Source: a virus. From it: a DNA stretch of 64,000 nt. A program made the position numbers and the translations under genes. Each line of letters starts with the position of its first letter. The stretch's first letter is position 1. The notes below the pieces were generated by a model. It was not told where the DNA came from, searched no databases, and saw only the letters and a list, made by a program, of their open reading frames with translations. Location of the stretch: positions 1-64,000 of the IMG/VR virus record IMGVR_UViG_3300035698_014711. The stretch is one strand, 5' to 3'. Positions 26,682 through 34,965 of the stretch are shown piece by piece.

Positions 26682-26783
26682 TTCTCCTTTAAAGATATAC
26701 TTGGTAGAAGATAGAGGTTACGCTCCCCTGCCCGAAACGTTATGAGCGTTTTGTGCTACTATTACACCAATCTTCCGTTATGG

Positions 26784-26791
26784 TATTTATA
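26784..26791 (-). promoter_or_regulatory. Late promoter box for leader peptide and YkuK-like gene
   Basis: TATAAATA on the minus strand, about 100 nt before the leader ATG at 26681. Confidence 0.65.
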
Positions 26792-27047
26792 CAGCTTTCA
26801 ATTTTTTCCAGTCAGCAACAGCAACAGTTTCAGTAATAGACTGTGAGTTAAAATCAAAGTCAAAAGTGTGAACTTCTGAATTGACTCCCTCATAGAATCT
26901 ATCTCTATTGTTTGTGATATGGCAAGTTACAGCACTTCTACTATCCCAAAAATGAGGATGATCTCTCCATTTCAAAGAATGAAGGCCGTTCTGAGCACCA
27001 GAGCTAAATTTACCTGTGTCTTTATCTCGGATTACAAAGAGCTTCAT
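26787..27047 (-). CDS. Hypothetical protein (86 aa)
   Basis: The ATG at 27047 has AGGAAA 7 nt upstream and overlaps the preceding stop by 4 nt; the TTG two codons earlier is rejected. The protein begins MKLFVIRDKDTGKFSSG and carries NGLHSLKWRDHPHFWDSR, a layout seen in short phage proteins of unknown function. Confidence 0.6.
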   Translation of the reverse strand: MKLFVIRDKDTGKFSSGAQNGLHSLKWRDHPHFWDSRSAVTCHITNNRDRFYEGVNSEVHTFDFDFNSQSITETVAVADWKKLKAV

Positions 27048-27550
27048 GCCCAATTTCCTATAATTGATTTGGCGTGCAGCATATGTTTATACAGCAGGCC
27101 GTCAGTTCCACTTGTTTGAACGAGTCTTTTAACTCCAAGAATCTCATCAAATCCGAAGTCAATATCATCAAAGATAATAAAGTCTCCGTAAGGATGCTCT
27201 GCCAAGTAATCCTTGATCTCATGAGCCCTTCCATTATACAGCCCTTGATACATTGGAGTTGCAATGTCTTCGGCAAATTTTCCTGTGAATCCTGCGTTTC
27301 GGAATGCTGCCTCAATCCACATCTTTTCCATTTCTCCAATGATCATATAATCCTTCCAAGTAGAAGAGATCACAAACTCCACCGGAGAACGGTAAAAGTT
27401 AATAGCAGTTTTAGACATCTCAGGAATAGTATTGAGAAACTTAATAGCTATTGGATCAAAGGTAGTCATAGAATCAAGGTGGCTAGGTTCTCCCATCCAT
27501 ACTCTATTAGAAGTAAAAACTCCATCAATATCTAAAAATACATAATTCAT
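27044..27550 (-). CDS. HAD-like phosphatase
   Basis: A 168-aa protein starting MNYVFLDIDGVFTSNRVW, the DxDG motif I of HAD hydrolases. VEFVISSTWKDY near residue 58 supplies the motif II Ser/Thr and Lys region, and DFIIFDDIDFGF near 120 supplies the acidic motif IV. HAD domains of this short type occur in phage RNA-repair and nucleotide enzymes; the substrate is unknown. It overlaps both neighbours by 4 nt. Confidence 0.75.
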   Translation of the reverse strand: MNYVFLDIDGVFTSNRVWMGEPSHLDSMTTFDPIAIKFLNTIPEMSKTAINFYRSPVEFVISSTWKDYMIIGEMEKMWIEAAFRNAGFTGKFAEDIATPMYQGLYNGRAHEIKDYLAEHPYGDFIIFDDIDFGFDEILGVKRLVQTSGTDGLLYKHMLHAKSIIGNWA

Positions 27551-28473
27551 TTGTAATAGCTTCCGTCCTTAAAGAATGATTCATCAAAATCAGAATTAGT
27601 TACTTCCATATGTTCACTTGCCAGATATGCAGTACCAGACATTGGCCCTTTGTGCTCAGGATCATAAGATCTGTCAACAATAACTTTATCATACTGACCC
27701 TTATATTTACCGTGGACAACAGAGCATGCTTTCTTACCTTTCAGCTCTTCACAGCCATTAATTTTACCTTCATAGAGGCTGCCATAGACATGCTTTGCTA
27801 CTCGAGTGCTAATAAGAACTATTGGCTGATCTGGATGTGTAACATATGTATACCGCATCTGTCTTTCTCTATAGACATAAGTTACCATTCGGTCGGAAAA
27901 TGGGTTGACATAAAGTTCTGCAGTATGTTCTGGGTGATATACTCTGACAAACCTCTTGCCGAGATATACATATTTGCCAAGGGTATTCTCAATGATATCT
28001 CCTGGCGAATGACTCAGTCTACTCTTTGCTGGGTCTTTACCTGTTGCAGGAATATCCACCAGTCCAGTTAAACGAGGGCTGGTCTCAGAAACAAGCCAAT
28101 TGTTAGCTCCATCACGAAGCCAGACCAGATGATCCAAAATTGTCCCACAAGAAATAGTAGTTTCTTTGATGAGTTCTACAACATTTGCAATTGATACTTC
28201 AACCTGTAGACCAGTTGGGTCTAAGAGAACCACAAACTTATTGTCTGTTCTGTAACGGTCAGCAAAGGTGTCAAAGATATAATTATTCTTGGAAGTATTG
28301 TCAACAATCTTGCCTGGCTTGTCAAGAGGTTGTACTTGGCCATATGCATAGCCCCGAGCCCAACGTTCAGCAGTCTCAATCCGCTTTTTACCTGCTGACG
28401 TAGTATCATAAGGCACTACAAAAGCTTTGCCTGCTCTATTGGCAATCACAAATAGTTTTTCATACTTAATCAT
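27547..28473 (-). CDS. Hypothetical protein (308 aa)
   Basis: No family recognised. The protein begins MIKYEKLFVIANRAGKAFVV. It has mixed alpha/beta composition, with a tyrosine/arginine-rich middle (TYVYRERQMRYTYVTHPDQP) and an acidic C-terminus. It is translationally coupled to the HAD gene and to the SLOG gene, so the three may work together. Confidence 0.65.
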   Translation of the reverse strand: MIKYEKLFVIANRAGKAFVVPYDTTSAGKKRIETAERWARGYAYGQVQPLDKPGKIVDNTSKNNYIFDTFADRYRTDNKFVVLLDPTGLQVEVSIANVVELIKETTISCGTILDHLVWLRDGANNWLVSETSPRLTGLVDIPATGKDPAKSRLSHSPGDIIENTLGKYVYLGKRFVRVYHPEHTAELYVNPFSDRMVTYVYRERQMRYTYVTHPDQPIVLISTRVAKHVYGSLYEGKINGCEELKGKKACSVVHGKYKGQYDKVIVDRSYDPEHKGPMSGTAYLASEHMEVTNSDFDESFFKDGSYYK

Positions 28474-28841
28474 TATAAATCCTTTTCAATCATCATAGGT
28501 TCAAAGCCTGCGGCGCGGGCTTGCTTTACCATATTAGCAGTACCAGAACCGCCTGGAAAGGCAATCACAATATCAATGGGATAGTCGTCGAGCATTTTCT
28601 TATTACGCACAGGCCCAGCACTTTTCTTGTATTTATCCCAGTCAGCAGGCTCAGGTTTTACCTCGAACCCATATTGTTTAGCTACAAATCCAGCCACAGT
28701 ATCGAGACCTGCCGCGTCACCATGGACTAAGACAATCTTTAGATTTGGGTCCTTGGGAATAAACTGTCCTAGAACCTTCTCTACTTTATCAAAGTCAAAA
28801 TAGTCTCTACCGCCTGTGACCAGAATTGTATATTCTTTCAT
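28473..28841 (-). CDS. SLOG-domain protein (YspA/DUF2493-like)
   Basis: A 122-aa single-domain protein: ILVTGGRDYFDF at the start, VLVHGDAAGLDTVAG near residue 37, PADWDKYKKSAGPVRNKKML near 64, and VIAFPGGSGTANMVKQA near 91. This is the SLOG fold of the YspA/LOG-related class, which binds nucleotides or their sugar derivatives. Phage copies are common and mostly uncharacterised; some SLOG proteins sense NAD- or ADP-ribose-type molecules. Confidence 0.8.
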   Translation of the reverse strand: MKEYTILVTGGRDYFDFDKVEKVLGQFIPKDPNLKIVLVHGDAAGLDTVAGFVAKQYGFEVKPEPADWDKYKKSAGPVRNKKMLDDYPIDIVIAFPGGSGTANMVKQARAAGFEPMMIEKDL

Positions 28842-29434
28842 TAGATCAGGCCAAGCTGAACATTCAGAATTGCAATCTGTACTACCGGAAGCTTTACTTC
28901 TGCCTTTTGAATTGGGTAAAATTTCATCACCTCTGGCCAGCCTTCTTCAAGCTGCTTGCTTGTATTGAATTTTTCCAAAGCATTCATAACCAAAGCAAAA
29001 TCAGTATCGCAATCATCTCGGAATGTAATCAATTCTTCATTTAACTCAGTCACAGCAAGTCCGATCTTGCTTAGTGATGCAAACTTATCATTCAAAATGG
29101 TAAACGGCATCGGCAGGAAAATACCCCGGTCAGATGACCACGGTCGGTCACCCCAAACATTTGCCGAACGGAGCCTGTAAGAGTCTCCGGAGAAAGATAG
29201 ACTGTGGTGTTCCCCTCCAACATAAACACTGATAGAAGGAGACTTTCTAAACCAATGCTTTGGTGCCGATAGAAAACTCAGACGTTCGGAAGCCGAAAAC
29301 ACAGTTTCATATGCTTGATTTGCAATTAGCTTGGATTTAGCATAGAGAGCTACACGTTTCCAGCTGTACTTGTTCTTAACCAACGTTTGAGCAATTTGCT
29401 TTTTAGTATGATTAGTCAGACGTTCAGATTTCAT
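28841..29434 (-). CDS. Hypothetical protein (197 aa), possibly Nmad5-like
   Basis: Starts MKSERLTNHTKKQIAQTLVK, a layout reminiscent of the phage Nmad5 family (putative nucleotide-modification-associated proteins). I cannot confirm it. The middle contains ISVYVGGEHHSLSFSGDSYR and the C-terminus is helical. Single-base overlap with the SLOG gene. Confidence 0.5.
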   Translation of the reverse strand: MKSERLTNHTKKQIAQTLVKNKYSWKRVALYAKSKLIANQAYETVFSASERLSFLSAPKHWFRKSPSISVYVGGEHHSLSFSGDSYRLRSANVWGDRPWSSDRGIFLPMPFTILNDKFASLSKIGLAVTELNEELITFRDDCDTDFALVMNALEKFNTSKQLEEGWPEVMKFYPIQKAEVKLPVVQIAILNVQLGLI

Positions 29435-29466
29435 TTCAAAGCTCCGCTTCTATTTTGTCACATAGG

Positions 29467-29925
29467 TTAGTCACTAACCGATATATACTCCCATTCAAGA
29501 ATAGGAGTAGGTATTGATACATCCGCAAGCTTTGAAAAGACCGTAAACTTTTTCTGACAATCAGCACTGATCTCTTTTGTGATAAAGATCTCTGCTTTAC
29601 ACAGATCAAGAAGGGGAGTGCATAGGCCGTTCCTACTGTTCATAACAATTACATTATATTCATTGCCGGGTTCTACTTTAGGTTCATTCGAGGCAACAAC
29701 AAGCAGGAAGTTAGATGCTTTCATAGCACCTCCGCCGCCTGAGACTGTGATCAAGACATTCCTGCTGGATGTGATCACATCCGTTACCTTATAAGTTTTG
29801 CCGGCATTAACATTCTGGTACCGGCCTGATTGGCGGCGATACGATGACGAGACTTTCGGCCGGTCAATGAGTTTTACTGTGTCGCCAATCTTTGGTAATT
29901 GACCTGACGAGTATTTAAGTGACAT
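29467..29925 (-). CDS. Hypothetical protein with KOW/SH3-like N-terminus
   Basis: A 152-aa protein. Residues 10-75 (PKIGDTVKLIDRP, GKTYKVTDVITSSRNVLITV, AMKASNFLLV) look like a small beta-barrel of the KOW/SH3 kind found in phage proteins. The rest is unrecognised. It overlaps the kinase-like gene upstream by 11 nt. Confidence 0.55.
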   Translation of the reverse strand: MSLKYSSGQLPKIGDTVKLIDRPKVSSSYRRQSGRYQNVNAGKTYKVTDVITSSRNVLITVSGGGGAMKASNFLLVVASNEPKVEPGNEYNVIVMNSRNGLCTPLLDLCKAEIFITKEISADCQKKFTVFSKLADVSIPTPILEWEYISVSD

Positions 29926-30634
29926 TTGGTTCTCCTGTTATAGTTACAAAGTTTAGTGTTTCTGCCAGTGCGTAGAGCTTCTCAATATTGAAGCCCTTGA
30001 TAATATGGAATGGATCAATCAATACAATTTCACCATTCTTCCGATACATCCAGTTCTCATCATGCGCGTCGAGAAAGAAGCCGTTGTTAGCTGGGTACTT
30101 AGTGCTTGTGTTAGTATGATCAGTCGGCTTTGGCCCAAAAATATCAGGATCATGCTTATCTATTATGATATCATGCAAAAAGTTCCTGAAGTTTTTATGA
30201 GTAACTGTTTCTATTGGGTCTCTGCAATTATCTTTCTTCAGAAATTCTGGACGAAGATACTGTTTATATGAGAAGTTCTCAACATCTTCTTCATTTTCAA
30301 ACCGCTTGTGGAATCTGATTTTTGTTGACATTTCAGTATCAATAGTATCAAGAGCTTTACATTGAGTCAATAGATCTTCCATGAGAACATAAAGCTCTTC
30401 TTTATCAACATCAATATGGACAGCAAAGATCTTGGGAAATAGACGGTTGGGCTGCGATGTAAGCACCTTGTAAAGAAAATAGGTATAACCATCGCACTTA
30501 AAATCATTTGTTACTTTTAGAACAGTGCCCTTAACCTGACCCTCATAGACCGTGGAATGCATACCTTTACCAGATTGACTATCTGATCCGTGCGAGCCAA
30601 TCGGGTCTTTACTAAAGTTTCCAATATCTAACAT
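29915..30634 (-). CDS. Kinase-fold protein 2 (APH-like)
   Basis: The start is ATG at 30634; the ATG at 30679 lies inside the promoter at 30666-30694. About 239 aa. Kinase landmarks: SGKGMHSTVYEGQVKGTVLK at the start (G-loop and lysine), FFLDAHDENWMYRK near residue 192 (D-x-H-x-x-N catalytic loop) and EIVLIDPFH near 209. The G-loop HSxVY and the DxHxxN loop match the protein at 23890-24624, so the two appear to be divergent members of one phage kinase family. Substrate unknown. Confidence 0.6.
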   Translation of the reverse strand: MLDIGNFSKDPIGSHGSDSQSGKGMHSTVYEGQVKGTVLKVTNDFKCDGYTYFLYKVLTSQPNRLFPKIFAVHIDVDKEELYVLMEDLLTQCKALDTIDTEMSTKIRFHKRFENEEDVENFSYKQYLRPEFLKKDNCRDPIETVTHKNFRNFLHDIIIDKHDPDIFGPKPTDHTNTSTKYPANNGFFLDAHDENWMYRKNGEIVLIDPFHIIKGFNIEKLYALAETLNFVTITGEPNVT

Positions 30635-30665
30635 TTTCACTGTCCCATAATAAAGTATAGAAATA

Positions 30666-30694
30666 CTTATACCATACAACTGTGATCATGTAAA
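30666..30694 (-). promoter_or_regulatory. Early-type promoter for kinase-fold gene 2
   Basis: TTTACA, 17 bp, TATAAG on the minus strand; fixes the start codon at 30634. Confidence 0.75.
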
Positions 30695-30700
30695 CAAAAA

Positions 30701-30720
30701 AGTCCTGGTTTCCCAAGACT
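30701..30720 (-). terminator. Rho-independent terminator
   Basis: On the minus strand AGTCTTGG-GAAA-CCAGGACT forms an 8-bp stem with a GNRA-like loop, followed by TTTTTTG. It ends the 31.0-32.6 kb transcripts just before the promoter for kinase-fold protein 2. Confidence 0.85.
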
Positions 30721-30732
30721 TTTTCTTAGTTG

Positions 30733-31026
30733 TTATTTATCAAACCTGACTGAGGCTTTGTTGCTTGGTCCTGTTGGAACCTCAGGTGACGCAACAAGCT
30801 TAAAGTAAGGTTTCATGTTTTCTATATTCATATTGTCTTGGAACCAGTCTAAAATTTCAACCGGATCATCTTTAGCTTCAGCAATTTCTTCAGCAAAGAC
30901 TTTATTGTAATCTCCACCGTGTTTTTTAGCTAAGCTTGCATAGTAGTCAGCTCGGTTCAGGACAATAGGCATAGTTGGGATAGACCAAATATAACCCAAT
31001 TCTTCAATATATAGAATTTTAGCCAA
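30733..31026 (-). CDS. Hypothetical protein (97 aa)
   Basis: Starts MAKILYIEELGYIWSIPTMP; a helical middle (NRADYYASLAKKHGGDYNKV) and DDPVEILDWFQDNM. Not recognised. It overlaps the next upstream gene by 8 nt and precedes a terminator. Confidence 0.55.
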   Translation of the reverse strand: MAKILYIEELGYIWSIPTMPIVLNRADYYASLAKKHGGDYNKVFAEEIAEAKDDPVEILDWFQDNMNIENMKPYFKLVASPEVPTGPSNKASVRFDK

Positions 31027-31432
31027 TTGCTTCCCTTTCTATCAAAGAATTTATAAGCTTAGGCCGGATCATACCTAGAACCTCAGCAGCATAAGAAATT
31101 GCCTCATATTGCTTGAACCACCGAGACTTTAGCAATGAATAAGCGTCAAGAGTTTCTTTAGTACCATCAGTCTTTAGTTTCTTGTCATACATAAAGTGAA
31201 AGCCCGAACGTTCAAACTTGCTGCCATAAAGATAGTTGATGGCAATCTCAAGACCATAAATCTTGCAGGACAAATTGTACTTCTTTTGATCTGCAGCTGA
31301 TTGCTCATCTGGTGAATGATGCGAAGGATATAGTCGGCCTTCCTTCTGGGTTGCTACCTTACTGGCAAGAATTGACTTTAAGACTAAGATTTGAGCCTTG
31401 TTGGGGTTATTAGTAACTGCATCGAGTTTCAT
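31019..31432 (-). CDS. Hypothetical protein (137 aa)
   Basis: Basic, mostly helical; contains IYGLEIAINYLYGSKFERSG and SRWFKQYEAISYAAEVLGMI. No family recognised. The codon use and tight overlap with the downstream gene support coding. Confidence 0.55.
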   Translation of the reverse strand: MKLDAVTNNPNKAQILVLKSILASKVATQKEGRLYPSHHSPDEQSAADQKKYNLSCKIYGLEIAINYLYGSKFERSGFHFMYDKKLKTDGTKETLDAYSLLKSRWFKQYEAISYAAEVLGMIRPKLINSLIEREAIG

Positions 31433-31509
31433 TTTTAATTCCTAAAATAAGTTGCATTGTGAAAAGATCGAGATGGATTTTAGGGAGGCTTTTGAATCTA
31501 GAACATAGT

Positions 31510-31755
31510 CTAATATCCCTCTACGAGGCTGTACTCATGCTGCTGAGGTGCACCATAGATTGCCCGGTCTACCTTTTCAGTCTCTGCTATTGCTGCAATT
31601 CTTGTGTCATATTTCTTTGCAAAAGCATCAGCATACCTAAAGCAATCATCTGTCAGTTCAGAAATAGAACCATCCCAAGAACCTGTAGCACTGCCGGCAG
31701 CTAAAACACCAACCGCAAACTTTACAGCAATATCTAATTTTTCTTTTTCTGTCAT
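31510..31755 (-). CDS. Hypothetical protein (81 aa)
   Basis: Starts MTEKEKLDIAVKFAVGVLAA; one helical hydrophobic stretch followed by an acidic middle. No family recognised. Confidence 0.5.
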   Translation of the reverse strand: MTEKEKLDIAVKFAVGVLAAGSATGSWDGSISELTDDCFRYADAFAKKYDTRIAAIAETEKVDRAIYGAPQQHEYSLVEGY

Positions 31756-31771
31756 TATATCCTCTTATATT

Positions 31772-31840
31772 TGGTGCAGCTGATGAGAGTTCAACTCTCA
31801 TCATGGATTTTAGAGATCCCTGCATATCCTGCTGAGCTAC
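31772..31840 (-). other. tRNA-like cloverleaf, probably degenerate
   Basis: On the minus strand GTAGC pairs with GCTGC followed by ACCA, and encloses three hairpins: GCA-GGATA-TGC, GGAT-CTCTAAA-ATCC and TGATGAG...CTCATCA. The second has a 7-nt loop whose central bases read CTA, which would decode UAG. The acceptor is only 5 bp, and the T-arm stem is too long with an altered loop (TTGAA), so it is more likely a decayed or unusual tRNA than a standard one. A short similar stretch (CTAAAATCCAT) recurs near 31475. Confidence 0.35.
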
Positions 31841-31856
31841 GGGGTGATGTTAGATG

Positions 31857-32288
31857 TTAGCCTAGTCCTTTTTTGCCGGCACGAATATCATTCATACATT
31901 CAGCAACAAAGAGAGAATGGCCTCCTTTGAGAAGCACTGTGACACCAAGTTCTGCTTTAACCCAATCGGGATAAAAGGCCACAATTGAAGTCACGTCAAC
32001 ATCAACTGGAGCGTTCTCAGGGGGGAGAGTGAGAGTGATCATATTTGGAAACAAGTGTTTACGTTCCGACGCCTTAGCTGCAGCCTCATCTTCCATGGCT
32101 AATACCGCCGAAGCCTCATTGAGCCACTCGGCCCGCGCATCATCACCCCTGCCCATCTTGCGCTTGATGATTGGAGCAGTAATAGAGTCTGCAGTCTCGA
32201 TAAACCGCTGCCGAGCCGCATGTTCGAACATACGCCAATCATCGGTTGAGCTTGCAAGCAACATCTGTGTTTCGGTCATGACATACAT
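31857..32288 (-). CDS. Hypothetical protein (143 aa)
   Basis: Starts MYVMTETQMLLASSTDDWRM; alanine- and glutamate-rich helix near residues 50-80, then strand ITLTLPPENAPVDVDVTSIV. Not recognised. The ribosome site is AAGGAGTGA and the promoter at 32310-32338 lies immediately upstream. Confidence 0.6.
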   Translation of the reverse strand: MYVMTETQMLLASSTDDWRMFEHAARQRFIETADSITAPIIKRKMGRGDDARAEWLNEASAVLAMEDEAAAKASERKHLFPNMITLTLPPENAPVDVDVTSIVAFYPDWVKAELGVTVLLKGGHSLFVAECMNDIRAGKKGLG

Positions 32289-32309
32289 AATTCACTCCTT
32301 GGTTGATTA

Positions 32310-32338
32310 TTTATACCATAACCAAGGAGTGATGTAAA
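32310..32338 (-). promoter_or_regulatory. Early-type promoter with 13-bp inverted repeat to the ribosome site
   Basis: TTTACA, 17 bp, TATAAA (part of a TATAAATA). The spacer TCACTCCTTGGTT is the exact reverse complement of AACCAAGGAGTGA, which contains the ribosome site of the downstream gene. Confidence 0.8.
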
Positions 32339-32341
32339 CCC

Positions 32342-32620
32342 TTAATCTGCAATCTTTTGAACTTTGTCCCGAAGGACCATCACCTGAACAAGCCGACGCT
32401 TTTCTGTGAGTTCTAATACAACTTCTTCAGCCAACTCTTCCCAGATCTCGTTGTGCAATTTGATATCACAAACCTTTGAGATCTGAAAATAAGACTCAAG
32501 ACACCGGCGAGGAGAAATAAGACCGGGAAGTTCAACAGCAGACTTATTTGAGACCATATTCATCACTCGATGATAAGCTACTGCAAGACGGGCTGCATTC
32601 AGTGTTGATACATTAGACAT
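32342..32620 (-). CDS. Hypothetical protein (92 aa)
   Basis: Helical protein ending TEKRRLVQVMVLRDKVQKIA. Its AAGGAGTGAATT-ATG start and promoter (32643-32671) mirror those of the 143-aa gene downstream. No function visible. Confidence 0.6.
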   Translation of the reverse strand: MSNVSTLNAARLAVAYHRVMNMVSNKSAVELPGLISPRRCLESYFQISKVCDIKLHNEIWEELAEEVVLELTEKRRLVQVMVLRDKVQKIAD

Positions 32621-32642
32621 AATTCACTCCTTGGTTAAGTTA

Positions 32643-32671
32643 AGTATAACCTATCCAAGGAGCAGTGTAAA
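32643..32671 (-). promoter_or_regulatory. Early-type promoter for 92-aa gene
   Basis: TTTACA, 17 bp, TATACT; spacer CTCCTTGG complements CCAAGGAG of the ribosome site. Confidence 0.8.
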
Positions 32672-32679
32672 CACCTAAG

Positions 32680-34119
32680 TTACTTTCTTTTCTTAAGCCA
32701 TGGCTTGTCAATCTCACCAGCCATCATAGAACCCAAAGGAAGGATTTCATCTACAATGTTAGCAAGCTTATAGTCTTCAATTTGACGGCGGACTTCTGCT
32801 GCAGACTTATAGGCGCCGGGAAGTTCAGAAGGATCTGGCATCCCAGTATAGAACCTAGCATCAATATGACCAGCCTGTTCCTCCATAATCTGAGCAGTAG
32901 TCTTATGAGCATTCAATTTCTTGAATTTAGTCCGAGACATATTCCGTCCAGCCCCATGAGGAGCAAACCCGAACTCATTCTTTTCATGATCTTTTACAAT
33001 CAAGATAGGCTCGCCCATGTTTAAGGGAATAATAGTTCTTCCGTGGATATCTGCGTCGTGAGCGTGTTGACCGAACACAGGTGTAGAACCCTTGGCATGG
33101 TAGAAGTTTTCTCCTTGCTTAAAGACAAAGTTATGCTCATTCCAGAAACGGTCGATAATGTTTGGAGTATCCATATTCATTGCACGCATCACAGCATCAT
33201 GGATCACAGTATGGTTCCACTTTGTCCATTCTCGAATGATTTGCAAAGCTTCCCAATATTCCTTACCTTCTTCGGTATCATATGGAATCCAAGCATTGTG
33301 CTTTGGAATGTCTGGAGCAATTTCTCTCCGAACAAGTTCAGCTGCAATCATGCCATTCTTATATAACAAAGCTCCAGGCTTACGAGACCCGTGATGAGTA
33401 ATGAAAACAAGCTTTCCGTCAGACTTTGCTTTGCCTACATAGAAGAAGTGGTTTCCATCACCCTGAGTTCCAAGATGATCAGACATTGCTTTAAGCATTT
33501 GAACTGATGCAAGGAAACGGTTATCTTTTGCTCGGTTGGTGATAGGACCAGAATGTTCCATCGACAGGTCTTTTCTTCCCCCAGGCCCAAAATGAGACTG
33601 AGCTTGGACATGATCAAGAATATCAGCCACATCAAATTCGTCTGCATCAAAATCAAACTTTGTCAAAAACATTGAGCAGCAAATATCAGCAGAGTGCATT
33701 CCTGGATGGATAGCATTCTTAGCTACTGCTACAGCCCCAACAGGAATAGTTCCTAATGTGCCCCCAGCTGGACAAGCATCAGGGAGTATAGCAGCATCTA
33801 CAATGGTGGGAATTCTCATCAATTCAGCCATATGCTCATGGACTGCAGACATGTTTTCTTTTTCATACTCATTGTTGCCAGCATCAGCAAAGACATGGTA
33901 GGGCTTCTTAAATTTCTCATCCAAAAAGACCATGTTCTCTGCTCGGTCACGGCGAATAGTTTCCTCCATATCATTATGCTCTTGAATCATCTCAAACATT
34001 GCTTCTTCGATGATAGTTTCTTCAATATCATTCTCATGCAAGGCTGCAGCAACTGCTAACATGTCTGCAAAATGTGGCCCGGGTTTACACCCGAGCTCTA
34101 TTAGTCTGTTTCCGTCCAT
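32680..34119 (-). CDS. rtcB: RtcB-type RNA-splicing ligase
   Basis: The start at 34119 (AGGAAA 6 nt upstream) gives 479 aa; 34173 would overlap the neighbour. RtcB motifs are complete: PDACPAGGTLGTIPVG, HPGMHSADICCSM with the metal-binding Cys, GTQGDGNHFFYVG, FITHHGSRKPG and FAPHGAGRNMSR with the guanylated His. RtcB joins 2',3'-cyclic-phosphate or 3'-phosphate RNA ends to 5'-OH ends using GTP and Mn. In a phage with many tRNAs it most likely heals tRNAs cut by host anticodon nucleases, which is inference. Confidence 0.88.
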   Translation of the reverse strand: MDGNRLIELGCKPGPHFADMLAVAAALHENDIEETIIEEAMFEMIQEHNDMEETIRRDRAENMVFLDEKFKKPYHVFADAGNNEYEKENMSAVHEHMAELMRIPTIVDAAILPDACPAGGTLGTIPVGAVAVAKNAIHPGMHSADICCSMFLTKFDFDADEFDVADILDHVQAQSHFGPGGRKDLSMEHSGPITNRAKDNRFLASVQMLKAMSDHLGTQGDGNHFFYVGKAKSDGKLVFITHHGSRKPGALLYKNGMIAAELVRREIAPDIPKHNAWIPYDTEEGKEYWEALQIIREWTKWNHTVIHDAVMRAMNMDTPNIIDRFWNEHNFVFKQGENFYHAKGSTPVFGQHAHDADIHGRTIIPLNMGEPILIVKDHEKNEFGFAPHGAGRNMSRTKFKKLNAHKTTAQIMEEQAGHIDARFYTGMPDPSELPGAYKSAAEVRRQIEDYKLANIVDEILPLGSMMAGEIDKPWLKKRK

Positions 34120-34130
34120 AACTTTTCCTA

Positions 34131-34784
34131 TTATGTTTTTGGTCGCTTGACCAAGGCATCCTTTGACGGACAATTATTCCCTGGCTTGTAAGAGCTCATG
34201 AAGTTTACCCGTGCTTCATCTCCACCATTTTCAATCCAGATACCCTCTGTTTTTCCACCCCAGGCCTGATACGTTGGTTTTGCTTCATAGATAAAGGCAT
34301 CACCATCACCGTCTACTGCCAAATATTGGAACTTAGGATCAATTTGGCTCCAGTCAATAGAAGGCTTTACAACTGGCTTTGTCACGAGACGATAGACTCG
34401 GTTGGGGAGCAATTTAAAGACAGAGCCTTGCTTCCAGATTCCATCACCACCTATACGGTGCCCCGCATATGTCTTTACTACTTCAGTCCATGCACCAAGT
34501 TTCGTATAGACTTCAATTGGTCCTGCAGATTCAGCAAAGGCATCCTGCATCTCTTTTGACAATAGCCCGTAAGCAGTTGTGTTCTCAACAAGCTGCTTAG
34601 TGCATCGCGGGACAAGTTCAAAATAGCCCGCGGTGCTGCTCCACTGATTGATAACCTCAATTGCGCCGGCATATGGTACGTCTAGAACTACGTACTCAGT
34701 ACCGACAATACCGAAGCGGCTGGGATCATGTGACTCTACAGTCCTGATAACCGTATCACCTACATTAAAATTATGCTTATTCAT
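34131..34784 (-). CDS. Hypothetical protein (217 aa)
   Basis: Starts with a small barrel-like segment (FNVGDTVIRTVESHDPSRFG, GTEYVVLDVPYAG) and has a repeated beta-rich layout with aromatic C-terminus (WGGKTEGIWIENGGDEARVN). No family recognised. Confidence 0.55.
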   Translation of the reverse strand: MNKHNFNVGDTVIRTVESHDPSRFGIVGTEYVVLDVPYAGAIEVINQWSSTAGYFELVPRCTKQLVENTTAYGLLSKEMQDAFAESAGPIEVYTKLGAWTEVVKTYAGHRIGGDGIWKQGSVFKLLPNRVYRLVTKPVVKPSIDWSQIDPKFQYLAVDGDGDAFIYEAKPTYQAWGGKTEGIWIENGGDEARVNFMSSYKPGNNCPSKDALVKRPKT

Positions 34785-34794
34785 AGCAAATCTC

Positions 34795-34938
34795 CTAGAT
34801 TTTTACATATTTTCTAACAAAGAGAGCAAATCTCTTAATTAGTTTGGATCGAATTCGTTGCCTAATGAATGCCATGAAGCCTCTTTTCCATAAGGCTTTA
34901 ATAGGCCACCAGTAAGAAAGAACTTTATAGAAAAACAT
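34795..34938 (-). CDS. Small basic peptide (47 aa)
   Basis: MFFYKVLSYWWPIKALWKRG followed by a very basic helix (FIRQRIRSKLIKRFALFVRK). GGAG sits 7 nt before the ATG. The aromatic N-terminus plus basic amphipathic helix suggests membrane association, but no function is known. Confidence 0.6.
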   Translation of the reverse strand: MFFYKVLSYWWPIKALWKRGFMAFIRQRIRSKLIKRFALFVRKYVKI

Positions 34939-34965
34939 TAAGTATCTCCAGATTTCAATATCTCG

